Shown: positions 21,921 to 29,017 of the stretch, one piece after another
Layout: each line of letters opens with the position of its first letter
Position numbering within the stretch: position 1 is the first letter of the stretch
DNA from: Candidatus Segatella mututuai
Lineage (GTDB): Bacteria > Bacteroidota > Bacteroidia > Bacteroidales > Bacteroidaceae
DNA length: 43,533 nucleotides
Direction of reading: 5' to 3'
NCBI GenBank assembly: GCA_002439605.1
Contig: DJOI01000053.1
Location: 2,887 to 46,419 of the forward strand
The notes under the pieces: model-generated
What the model saw: the letters and a program-made list of their open reading frames with translations, nothing else
The model's database searches: none
Told to the model about the DNA's origin: nothing
Translations under genes and position numbers: made by a program

Positions 21921-24257
21921 ATGAAAAACTTAAAGCTAAAACTCACATTCCTGTCGCTGTGCGCCTTTGCTACAGCGGCTCACGCACAGCAAGTGAAAGG
22001 AAACAGCGTGCTCTACACATCGTCCCAAGGCAACATGCGCATCGAGATGTGTTCGGAAAGTATGTTCCGTGTAACCAAGGTGCCTGCACAGCAGATGCCT
22101 GATAATGAGAAGTGGATGGTGGTCAACTACAACTTCCCACAGGTGGATTTCAGCGTGAACGGCAAACAGATAAAGACCAGCAAGCTGCAGGTAAGCATTC
22201 AGGAAGCTCCCTGGCGCATACAGGTGGCTGATGCTTCTGGTAAGGTGCTCTACGAGGAGTTGACATCGGGCTGCAAGGACAGCGTGTATAATGAGGTGAA
22301 GATGAATCCCGACGAGCACTTCTTCGGCTTCGGTGAGCGCATGGACCGCATCGACCAGCGTGGACAGCGTGTTCACCTCAATGTGGAACTGGGACGGGGC
22401 CCAAAGCCTGCGGTAGGCGGCAAGGACATTCTGAGAGCCAACTACTGTCCTGTGCCTTTGATGCTCAGCAACAAGGGCTACGCCGTGTTCTTCCATACTG
22501 CTGTGCCCAACGACTGGGACATGGGATGGACCAACAATGACAAGTACAGTTTCTCGGCACCTGGTGGCGACAATGACTATTATTTCATCTATGGCGAACA
22601 GTTGGAGACTCTGATTCACAGCTACCAGCAACTCACGGGCGTGGCACCTCTTATGCCACGTGCAGCCTATGGTCTTCACATTGGCTCGTACAGCGGTGGA
22701 ACATGGCATCATGAGAGCAAGGCCAACGATACGTATGTGGTCAATCTCATCGACCGCCTGCGTCAGGAAAAGATTCCGTTCGACATGATGTGGCTCGACT
22801 CTACCTGGCGCCTCTTTGCCAAGTTGGGCAACGGAGGCTGTACTTTCGAGTTCCAGGATCAGTTTAAAGATCCCAAGGGCATGATCGACCATGCATATAA
22901 GAATAATGTGGCAATGTTTGGTCTGCACATTCGTTCGCTGGTCGACAACGGCAAGCGCAACAATCTGCTCACCACAGCACGGAAGAAGGGGCTCACCATT
23001 CAGGACGGCGGAACCAACGCCATCATCAACTTCTTCGATGACAAGGCAGTGGACTGGTGGTGGAAGAACGCTGCCAAGAAGGTGACCGACCTGGGAGCCA
23101 AGTTCTTCAAGACTGATGTAGGAAGCGCACTGCACTATGACAATGCCACCATTGAGCAGCAGGCTGCCCACAACCTCTTCCCTATAGCTTATGCCAAGGC
23201 ACCTTATGAGAACTTTGCCAAGCTCAACGGACAGCGTGGCTTCGACCACACACGTGAGGGCTATGCAGGTATTCAGCGCTATCCTTTCATCTGGGCTGGC
23301 GACTGGGGATCAGAGTGGCAGTGGTTTGAACCTATCATCCGCGGCGGTATTAATATAGGACTCTCTGGTGTCGGTTATTGGAGCCACTGTATGGGTGGAT
23401 TCGAGCAGTATTCTGCCTACGACACCGATCTCTATCTGCGTTGGGTGCAGATGGGAATGTTCTCGCCAGTGTCCATCCTCTTTGGTATGGATCATCCTCG
23501 TTATCATGCGCCATGGACTTATGGCGAGGAAGCACAGAAAATATTCATCCAGTACGACTCGCTGCGTTATACGCTCCTGCCTTACATCTACACCAGCGCC
23601 TGGGATATGTACAAGACCAGCCGTCCGCTGATGACACCTTTGTTCTACGACCATCTTCAGGATGTCAACACCTATCAGATTTCAGACCAGTATATGTTTG
23701 GCCGCGACATGATGGTGTGTCCTGTGACGGTGAAGAACGCACTCTCGCGTCCTGTTTACTTCCCCGGTGGCGACTGGCTCGATTTCTGGACAGGCGAGCG
23801 CATCAGCGGACGCCAGTACAAGTCGTTCCTCACACCTATCGAGATCATGCCTATCTTCCTGCGCCGTGGAGCTATCATTCCTCGTCAGGAGTCCATGCAG
23901 TATGTGGACGAGCGCCCCAACACCAACATTTCGCTGCTCATCTATCCTTCCGAGCATTCGGTGTATGAAATGTACGAGGACGACGGCAAATCGCTCGATT
24001 ATCAGAAGGGAATCTACGCCATCACCAAGATGGAGAGCCGACTGACACAGAACGAGTGGACACTCAACATCACGACTCCTAAGGGCAATTATAAGCCTAT
24101 TTCGCACTACTACAGCGTAAGTGTTTACCTTGACAAGAAACCAAAACTCGTTACTGTAGCCGGCAAGTTTGTCGATGGATGGAAGTACGATGAGAAGTTG
24201 CGCTGTCTTACCTTTGATGCAGGAGAGGGCGATATGGAAGTGGTTGTCAAGATGTAA
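21921..24257 (+). CDS. GH31 family alpha-glycosidase
   Basis: This 778-aa secreted enzyme has a signal peptide ending A-A-H-A-Q and the usual GH31 order: an N-terminal galactose-mutarotase-like beta-sandwich (about 25-235, with F-F-G-F-G-E-R-M-D), a TIM barrel (about 240-590) and C-terminal beta domains. The catalytic nucleophile is Asp399 in F-F-K-T-D-V-G, and the acid/base is Asp461 in W-A-G-D-W-G-S-E-W. The K-T-D-x-G form is nearer the alpha-xylosidase (YicI-like) group than the W-x-D-M-N-E glucosidases. Substrate could be alpha-xylose, alpha-glucose or alpha-galactose linkages and cannot be fixed by eye. It is translationally close to GH105 and likely cleaves side chains of the same glycan. 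Confidence 0.9.
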   Translation: MKNLKLKLTFLSLCAFATAAHAQQVKGNSVLYTSSQGNMRIEMCSESMFRVTKVPAQQMPDNEKWMVVNYNFPQVDFSVNGKQIKTSKLQVSIQEAPWRIQVADASGKVLYEELTSGCKDSVYNEVKMNPDEHFFGFGERMDRIDQRGQRVHLNVELGRGPKPAVGGKDILRANYCPVPLMLSNKGYAVFFHTAVPNDWDMGWTNNDKYSFSAPGGDNDYYFIYGEQLETLIHSYQQLTGVAPLMPRAAYGLHIGSYSGGTWHHESKANDTYVVNLIDRLRQEKIPFDMMWLDSTWRLFAKLGNGGCTFEFQDQFKDPKGMIDHAYKNNVAMFGLHIRSLVDNGKRNNLLTTARKKGLTIQDGGTNAIINFFDDKAVDWWWKNAAKKVTDLGAKFFKTDVGSALHYDNATIEQQAAHNLFPIAYAKAPYENFAKLNGQRGFDHTREGYAGIQRYPFIWAGDWGSEWQWFEPIIRGGINIGLSGVGYWSHCMGGFEQYSAYDTDLYLRWVQMGMFSPVSILFGMDHPRYHAPWTYGEEAQKIFIQYDSLRYTLLPYIYTSAWDMYKTSRPLMTPLFYDHLQDVNTYQISDQYMFGRDMMVCPVTVKNALSRPVYFPGGDWLDFWTGERISGRQYKSFLTPIEIMPIFLRRGAIIPRQESMQYVDERPNTNISLLIYPSEHSVYEMYEDDGKSLDYQKGIYAITKMESRLTQNEWTLNITTPKGNYKPISHYYSVSVYLDKKPKLVTVAGKFVDGWKYDEKLRCLTFDAGEGDMEVVVKM

Positions 24258-24284
24258 AATCAAGACTTTTGGGGTTGAATACTT

Positions 24285-24307
24285 AGCCATAAAGCATATA
24301 TGGCTTT
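24285..24307 (+). terminator. Weak hairpin between GH31 and esterase genes
   Basis: AGCCATA (24285-24291) and TATGGCT (24299-24305) form a perfect 7-bp stem with a 7-nt loop. Only TT follows before AAC, so at most it is a partial terminator or an mRNA-processing site. Confidence 0.4.
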
Positions 24308-24349
24308 AACTTCTCTTACTTCATCATTTGCATTTATAAAGATATTACT

Positions 24350-26329
24350 ATGTATAGAAACAGATTCTTCTTATCAGTTGCCGCCGTGCTTGCAGGTACG
24401 GTGGCAATGGCTCAGGGCTCTTACAAGGCTCTGAAGTTCAAGACGGCCACCTCGCTCTACAACTACGAGATGCTGCCTGTACACGCTCAGAACTATGAGC
24501 GCCAGCAGGCTTTCGAAAAGGCTTGTCAGTCGAAGGAAGCCATGCAGCAATACGTGAGCCAGTTGCGCAGTCGTTTTAGTCAGTTGGCTGGCGAAATGCC
24601 GCAGTGTGGCAAACTCAATGCCAAGGTAGTGGGCTCGTTGAAGGGCAACGGCTTTATAGTTGAGAAGATTGTCTTTCAGAGTACGCCAGGCCGTTACGTC
24701 ACAGCCCATCTTTATCTGCCCGAGAAGGTGCAGGGCAAGATTCCTGCCTGTATCGAGATGTGCGGACATGGACTCGACGGAAAGGGCACGGGTTCGGGAA
24801 GTGCTGAGCAGTTGGCTGTCAACGGCATTGCTTCCATGGTGGTCGACCCCTTCTCCCAGGGTGAGCGCCAGCAAACCATCGATGCACAGGGCAAGAATCT
24901 TACCCGTGGTGTAACTACCGAGCATACACTCATCGCTCCGGGCTTCATCCTCCTTGGCAGCAGCCTTGCCGCACAGGAGTTTTTCGACAACAGCCGCGCC
25001 ATCGACTATCTGCTCAGTCGTAAGGACATTGATGGCGACAAGATTGGTTGTTATGGATTCTCGGGAGGAGGCACGCAGTCGTCTTATCTGGCCGCTCTCG
25101 ACGACAGGGTGAAGGCAAGTTGTGTGGGATTGTTCTTCTCGTCGCGCGAAAGAACCCTGGAGACTCAAGGTCCAAGCGACGGATGTCAGTGGATTCCGGG
25201 CGAAGGACGCGAGCACATCGAGATAGCCGACATGGCGATGATGAATGCGCCAAAGCCTTTCCTGATTCTCGATGGTCGTTTCGACTTTGTTGACCATTGG
25301 GGAGCCTTGCGTGGCTATGAAGAGGTGAATCGTTGCTACAGTCTGCTGGGAGCGCCCGACGCTGCCGAACAGTTTTATTACGACGACGGACACGCCATTC
25401 CCAAGCCCAGCCAGGACAAGATGGTGAGCTTCTTCCGCAAGGCTCTCTTGGGCGATGTACAGGGCGAGGTGAAGCCTTATACTTACTGGCGTAGTGACGA
25501 CATGAGTTGCACCAAGACAGGACAGGTAAACTTGGAATACAAGGATGCGCTCAGCTCCATGCAGGAGTGTGAGGCACAGATGGACAGGCTGTCAGCCCAG
25601 CGCCAGGCTTTCTGTTCGCAGTCGGCCGACAAGGTGAAGGATGGCATTCTGAAGTTGTTGGGACTTTCTAAACTGAACGACCAATGGGCAGCTATTGAGA
25701 CTCGCCACGAGTCGCTGCGCGACGTGGAGGAATATCGTTATCAGCTCGATTGCGAAGGTCAGTATCCTGTTCCTGTCATCGTCAGGATTCCGTCGGTTGC
25801 CAATCAGCAGTCGAAGGTTTGCATCCATCTTGCTGATGCAGGAAAGGCAAGTCTGCTGATAGAGACCGATCGTCGTGATGCATTCTCCGACGGCATGATT
25901 CATGTTTACGCCGATCTGCGAGGTTTTGGTGAGACGAGCGATATTTTCGAGTACAACCTCTCCAAGTATTGGAATACTCAGTATCGTTCTGTGGTAACAG
26001 CCCTGCATGCAGGCAAACCGCTCATAGGTCAGCGTGTGCAGGATTTGCGCACCATTCTCAATTTCTGTTCGGCTGACGAAAAGTTGAAGGGCCGCCAGAT
26101 TACAGTCAAGGCTGACGGAATGAACGCAGTCGTAGTGATGCACGCTGCTGTGCTCGACGAGCGATTGGCTGGCGCCACACTCACCCGCACATTGAAGACC
26201 TGGCGCAATTACATTCAGCACCCCGTGCAGCACGACATGATGTCGAACGTCATTCCTGGTGTCTTGCGCTGTTACGACATTCCCGACCTTCTTTCGTTGG
26301 CAAAGGGAAGGGTCGTTATTCAGGACTAA
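24350..26329 (+). CDS. Secreted two-domain acetylxylan esterase-like alpha/beta hydrolase
   Basis: This 659-aa protein has a signal peptide (to about V-A-M-A-Q, residue 22). The first alpha/beta-hydrolase domain (about 60-370) has nucleophile Ser238 in G-F-S-G-G-G, an acidic residue within L-D-G-R-F-D-F-V-D (308-315), and His348 in D-D-G-H-A-I-P. The second part (about 390-659) looks like another hydrolase fold (D-L-R-G-F-G-E-T, then A-A-V-L-D-E-R-L) but has A-D-G-M-N-A at about 588-593, where a G-x-S-x-G elbow would be. It is therefore probably non-catalytic. The protein likely deacetylates the PUL 1 glycan. Last gene of the locus. Confidence 0.82.
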   Translation: MYRNRFFLSVAAVLAGTVAMAQGSYKALKFKTATSLYNYEMLPVHAQNYERQQAFEKACQSKEAMQQYVSQLRSRFSQLAGEMPQCGKLNAKVVGSLKGNGFIVEKIVFQSTPGRYVTAHLYLPEKVQGKIPACIEMCGHGLDGKGTGSGSAEQLAVNGIASMVVDPFSQGERQQTIDAQGKNLTRGVTTEHTLIAPGFILLGSSLAAQEFFDNSRAIDYLLSRKDIDGDKIGCYGFSGGGTQSSYLAALDDRVKASCVGLFFSSRERTLETQGPSDGCQWIPGEGREHIEIADMAMMNAPKPFLILDGRFDFVDHWGALRGYEEVNRCYSLLGAPDAAEQFYYDDGHAIPKPSQDKMVSFFRKALLGDVQGEVKPYTYWRSDDMSCTKTGQVNLEYKDALSSMQECEAQMDRLSAQRQAFCSQSADKVKDGILKLLGLSKLNDQWAAIETRHESLRDVEEYRYQLDCEGQYPVPVIVRIPSVANQQSKVCIHLADAGKASLLIETDRRDAFSDGMIHVYADLRGFGETSDIFEYNLSKYWNTQYRSVVTALHAGKPLIGQRVQDLRTILNFCSADEKLKGRQITVKADGMNAVVVMHAAVLDERLAGATLTRTLKTWRNYIQHPVQHDMMSNVIPGVLRCYDIPDLLSLAKGRVVIQD

Positions 26330-26426
26330 ACGCAGTATCAAGACTCCTGTTATCGACGTTTTGTTTCTTTTAAAATAAAACTGCTCATCTTTCGCAAAAG
26401 GGGAAATTGAGTAAGGCAATTTTAAC

Positions 26427-26518
26427 GAAGCGCAGGTATCCATTCTGATGATGCGCTTCTATGAGACTTAAGGAAGCGCTTCTTTAGGGTCTAAGGAAGC
26501 GCTTCTTTAGGTCATGTA
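26427..26518. repeat. Tandem palindrome array C, 23-bp period, 4 units
   Basis: Units start at 26427, 26450, 26473 and 26496, exactly 23 bp apart. Units three and four carry the perfect palindrome GAAGCGCTTC, unit two GATGCGCTTC and unit one the half-site GAAGCGCAGG. Around units three and four the symmetry extends to CTAAG-GAAGCGCTTC-TTTAG with one wobble pair. It lies between PUL 1 and the sigma gene and is non-coding. Confidence 0.75.
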
Positions 26519-26522
26519 GTTA

Positions 26523-26576
26523 ACGACAGTCTACGACACTCTGCGACATTCCACCAGATTGTATTTTGTATCTTTG
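26523..26576 (+). promoter_or_regulatory. ACGACA triple repeat and an orphan promoter
   Basis: ACGACA at 26523 and 26533 and GCGACA at 26543 are direct repeats with a 10-bp period. The last ends 20 bp before TATCTTTG (26569-26576), a good -7 element with no -33 TTTG. The repeats occupy the -33 position, as an activator site would. No gene starts within the next 500 bp apart from a 20-codon frame at 26615. Confidence 0.55.
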
Positions 26577-27061
26577 CACACTTTGTTTTTTCCGACTATT
26601 TTTTATTCGTAATCATGCTGATTCAGGAGGCGCAAAGCGACAAGACTCCTATTATAGCCGTGTTCCATTATTTTTAATACGGATTCCACTCAAATGCCTA
26701 CTTATGGCACAATTGTGCCTTGCGAAGAGCAATTCTACGGCATAGGGAAATAACATGATAAACTAAACTTAGGCAGTTGCTAAAGTTGAGGTTTTTATTT
26801 GCAGCACGTTCTATCTCTTGCTGTAAAACAAGAAAAAAGCAGCAAGAATTCTTTTGCTATTCACGGTCATAGCTTAGTTAACTATGAAAAAAAGTTTCAT
26901 AGTTAGGAAAAAATATTTTCCCAGTTAGGCGGATTATAAAAGTTGCAATTATATACAGAAAAGGAAGTAATAAGGCCAACTTTTAGGCACGATTCCTTAT
27001 TTCGATTCAGACAAAACAGAAAAAAGTAAGTGATATATTTGGCAGAATAAGGGTTTTGTGT
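26577..27061. other. Structured non-coding region, possible leader or small RNA
   Basis: It holds a perfect 14-bp palindrome GGCACAATTGTGCC (26706-26719), an 8-bp stem TCTTGCTG/CAGCAAGA (26816-26823 with 26840-26847) followed by a T-rich run, and an 11-bp stem TAACTATGAAA/TTTCATAGTTA (26879-26889 with 26895-26905), then GGAAAA/TTTTCC. The only frame near the promoter is a 20-codon peptide from ATG 26615 without recognisable identity. A transcript from 26576 ending near 26850 would be about 270 nt. Confidence 0.4.
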
Positions 27062-27069
27062 TAATTTTG
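27038..27069 (+). promoter_or_regulatory. Promoter of the ECF sigma gene
   Basis: TTTG (27038-27041) and TAATTTTG (27062-27069) with 20-bp spacing match the housekeeping promoter consensus. The proposed TTG start lies 20 nt past the -7 element, so the 5' leader is very short. Confidence 0.68.
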
Positions 27070-27089
27070 CAAGACAAAAGGCTGTTGCA

Positions 27090-27584
27090 TTGGACAAGAA
27101 AAAATGTTTTGAACGGTTTTATAGGGAGAATTATGAACAATTCTTCCATTTTGCATATCGTTATCTCAGTGATGAGGAAGCGTGCCGTGACATTGTGTCC
27201 AATGCTTTCGAGTATGCTTGGGGCAATTATGAGCGCAAGGATGTGCCCGACTGGAAACTTTTTCTCTTGTCGTATATTCGGCACAAATGCCTCGACTACA
27301 TACGCCATATCCAGGTGCACAACCGCTTTGTCAGAGCGCGACTCAAGATGGATGAGGATTTTTCTAATACAGACCTCTTGGAACGTGAGGAACGTATTGT
27401 GTTGATAAGCCGGCATGTGGAACAGTTGCCACCTCGTACCAGACTCATTTTTCAGGAATGCTTCATCAATGGGCGCAAGTACAAGGAAGTGGGAGAGGAA
27501 CTTGATATTACCGACCATGCAGTGAAAAAGCACATTGTGAAGGCATTGAAATTTCTACGTGATTGCGTTAAAAAAAACAAATAA
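27090..27584 (+). CDS. ECF RNA polymerase sigma factor (sigma-70 family)
   Basis: This 164-aa cytosolic sigma factor of the type paired with FecR in Bacteroidetes has region 2 at about 5-75 (F-E-R-F-Y-R-E-N-Y, A-Y-R-Y-L-S-D-E-E-A-C-R-D-I-V, then W-K-L-F-L-L-S-Y-I-R-H-K-C-L-D-Y-I-R) and region 4 at about 105-160 (L-P-P-R-T-R-L-I-F, Y-K-E-V-G-E-E-L-D-I-T-D-H-A-V-K-K-H). No ATG is in frame before region 2. The start is therefore taken as TTG 27090, just downstream of a strong promoter. The anti-sigma gene follows 71 bp later. It probably drives the SusCD operon from 29018. Confidence 0.88.
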   Translation: MDKKKCFERFYRENYEQFFHFAYRYLSDEEACRDIVSNAFEYAWGNYERKDVPDWKLFLLSYIRHKCLDYIRHIQVHNRFVRARLKMDEDFSNTDLLEREERIVLISRHVEQLPPRTRLIFQECFINGRKYKEVGEELDITDHAVKKHIVKALKFLRDCVKKNK

Positions 27585-27655
27585 AAATATCCAAAGAAAA
27601 CTTAGGAACGTTATATTGTCGGAAATGCGAAGATTGAACGTATAAGTAACTATAT

Positions 27656-28873
27656 ATGGAAATAGAAGAGAAGAAAGACTTGGGGGAAAAAAAAGACAAT
27701 GCGCTGCGATTCCTCGAGGGGGACGAGACGCTGACGGATTCTGACATCGACCACATGATGGCGGATGCCGAGACGTGCGCTGTCGTTTCCGACCTGCTCG
27801 ATTGCAAGCAGGCTGTCCGCAAGGAATCTTCTCGTCCGTTGTGTCCTGATGTGGATGGCGAATGGAAACTGTTTGCTTCCGACCACTTTGCCGAGGCTGA
27901 ATCTCCTGTCAAATCCAGTCATATTGTAGAGCACAAGTATCCTCGTCGTGCTGTCATGGTGGGTGCGGCGATAGGTGTTGTGGCTTCGTTGCTTTTGGTG
28001 TTAGTATTTTCCTGGCTGAAACGTTCGGGAGAGAACCCTTATCCCGATGGCCAGCTTGTGTTCGAAGCTCAGGACAGTCCGCAAGAAATCACCCTGCAGT
28101 CGGGCGACGACGATGCTGTTACCATTGACGAGCATTTCAGCGACAAATCGAAACGTGTTTTCCTTGTTTCTGCCAATGAGAAAATAGCGTTAAGCTATTG
28201 TGACAGCAGTCTGTTGGGCAAATCGGCCAAGCCTTCTGTCGTTCAGCTTCTCACTACTCCAATAGGCAAGGACTTTAAGGTGGTTTTGGCAGATGGCACA
28301 CAGGTGTGGCTCAATGCTGACAGTCGTCTGGAATATCCTTCTCGTTTTGATGGCAACCGGCGGGTGGTAAAACTGGATGGTGAGGCTTATTTTGCCGTGG
28401 CCAAGGATGCGACTCGTCCTTTTATCGTCCAGACCGACAACATGGAAACCCGTGTGTTGGGAACCAAGTTCAATGTATGTGGATTCCAAGGAAAGGACAC
28501 ACGCATAACTCTCATCGAGGGCAGTGTAGTTGCCACCAATCGCAAGACCCGTCAGCAGGTAAAGATGCAGCCTGGCGAAGAAGTCGTGGTTACTGCCGAT
28601 GGAAAAACGCAGAAGAGCTTTGTCGATGTCGAAGGTTACGTGTATTGGCAGGAAGGCTTCTTCTATTTTGATAATCAGCCTTTGGTCGACATTATGCAGA
28701 GTTTGGGTCGTTGGTATAATGTCAATATCGTTTTTACCAACAAGCAAGCGGAGAGCTATCGTTTTCATTACCTTTGCGACCGCAAGGGTGGCATCGACCA
28801 TGCCATTACTTTGCTCAATCGCATGCGCAAGCTTCGTATAGTGCGCAAGGGTGATACAGTGATAGTGAAATAA
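27656..28873 (+). CDS. FecR family anti-sigma factor with DUF4974
   Basis: This 405-aa inner-membrane protein has a cytoplasmic N-terminal segment (about 1-95) that would hold the sigma factor, one transmembrane helix (A-V-M-V-G-A-A-I-G-V-V-A-S-L-L-L-V, about 99-120) and a periplasmic part. The periplasmic part contains the FecR domain (F-K-V-V-L-A-D-G-T-Q-V-W-L-N-A-D-S-R-L-E-Y-P, about 205-300) and a C-terminal DUF4974 (Y-W-Q-E-G-F-F-Y-F-D-N-Q-P-L, about 325-400). It transmits the signal from the STN domain of the SusC encoded next. The neighbouring gene order sigma, FecR, SusC, SusD is standard. Confidence 0.92.
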   Translation: MEIEEKKDLGEKKDNALRFLEGDETLTDSDIDHMMADAETCAVVSDLLDCKQAVRKESSRPLCPDVDGEWKLFASDHFAEAESPVKSSHIVEHKYPRRAVMVGAAIGVVASLLLVLVFSWLKRSGENPYPDGQLVFEAQDSPQEITLQSGDDDAVTIDEHFSDKSKRVFLVSANEKIALSYCDSSLLGKSAKPSVVQLLTTPIGKDFKVVLADGTQVWLNADSRLEYPSRFDGNRRVVKLDGEAYFAVAKDATRPFIVQTDNMETRVLGTKFNVCGFQGKDTRITLIEGSVVATNRKTRQQVKMQPGEEVVVTADGKTQKSFVDVEGYVYWQEGFFYFDNQPLVDIMQSLGRWYNVNIVFTNKQAESYRFHYLCDRKGGIDHAITLLNRMRKLRIVRKGDTVIVK

Positions 28874-29017
28874 AAGTTTTTCCGTAAAAACATAGAAAAT
28901 ATTATCAAAATAGCACTTTTTTATTAAAAAATGATGCTTTTCGGTACCCTTTTTGTCTTTTTAAACGATAATCTGTTAAATGTAATTTATATAAGACCAA
29001 ATTTAACAGTTAGTAGT
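28874..29017. other. Leader between anti-sigma and susC
   Basis: This 144-bp AT-rich gap contains a small hairpin (GTTTTT/AAAAAC near 28876-28891). It has no TAnnTTTG at a sensible distance from the susC start, consistent with use of an alternative (ECF) sigma. An in-frame ATG at 28931 lies here but precedes a non-signal, poorly conserved tail. Confidence 0.4.

Noticed and set aside
26615..26677. 20-codon plus-strand frame downstream of the orphan promoter
   Set aside because: Too short and without family resemblance to call a gene; kept only as a note in the structured region.
28931..29017. Upstream ATG for the PUL 2 susC
   Set aside because: It would add 29 residues before a clear signal peptide beginning at 29018, so export would be disrupted.
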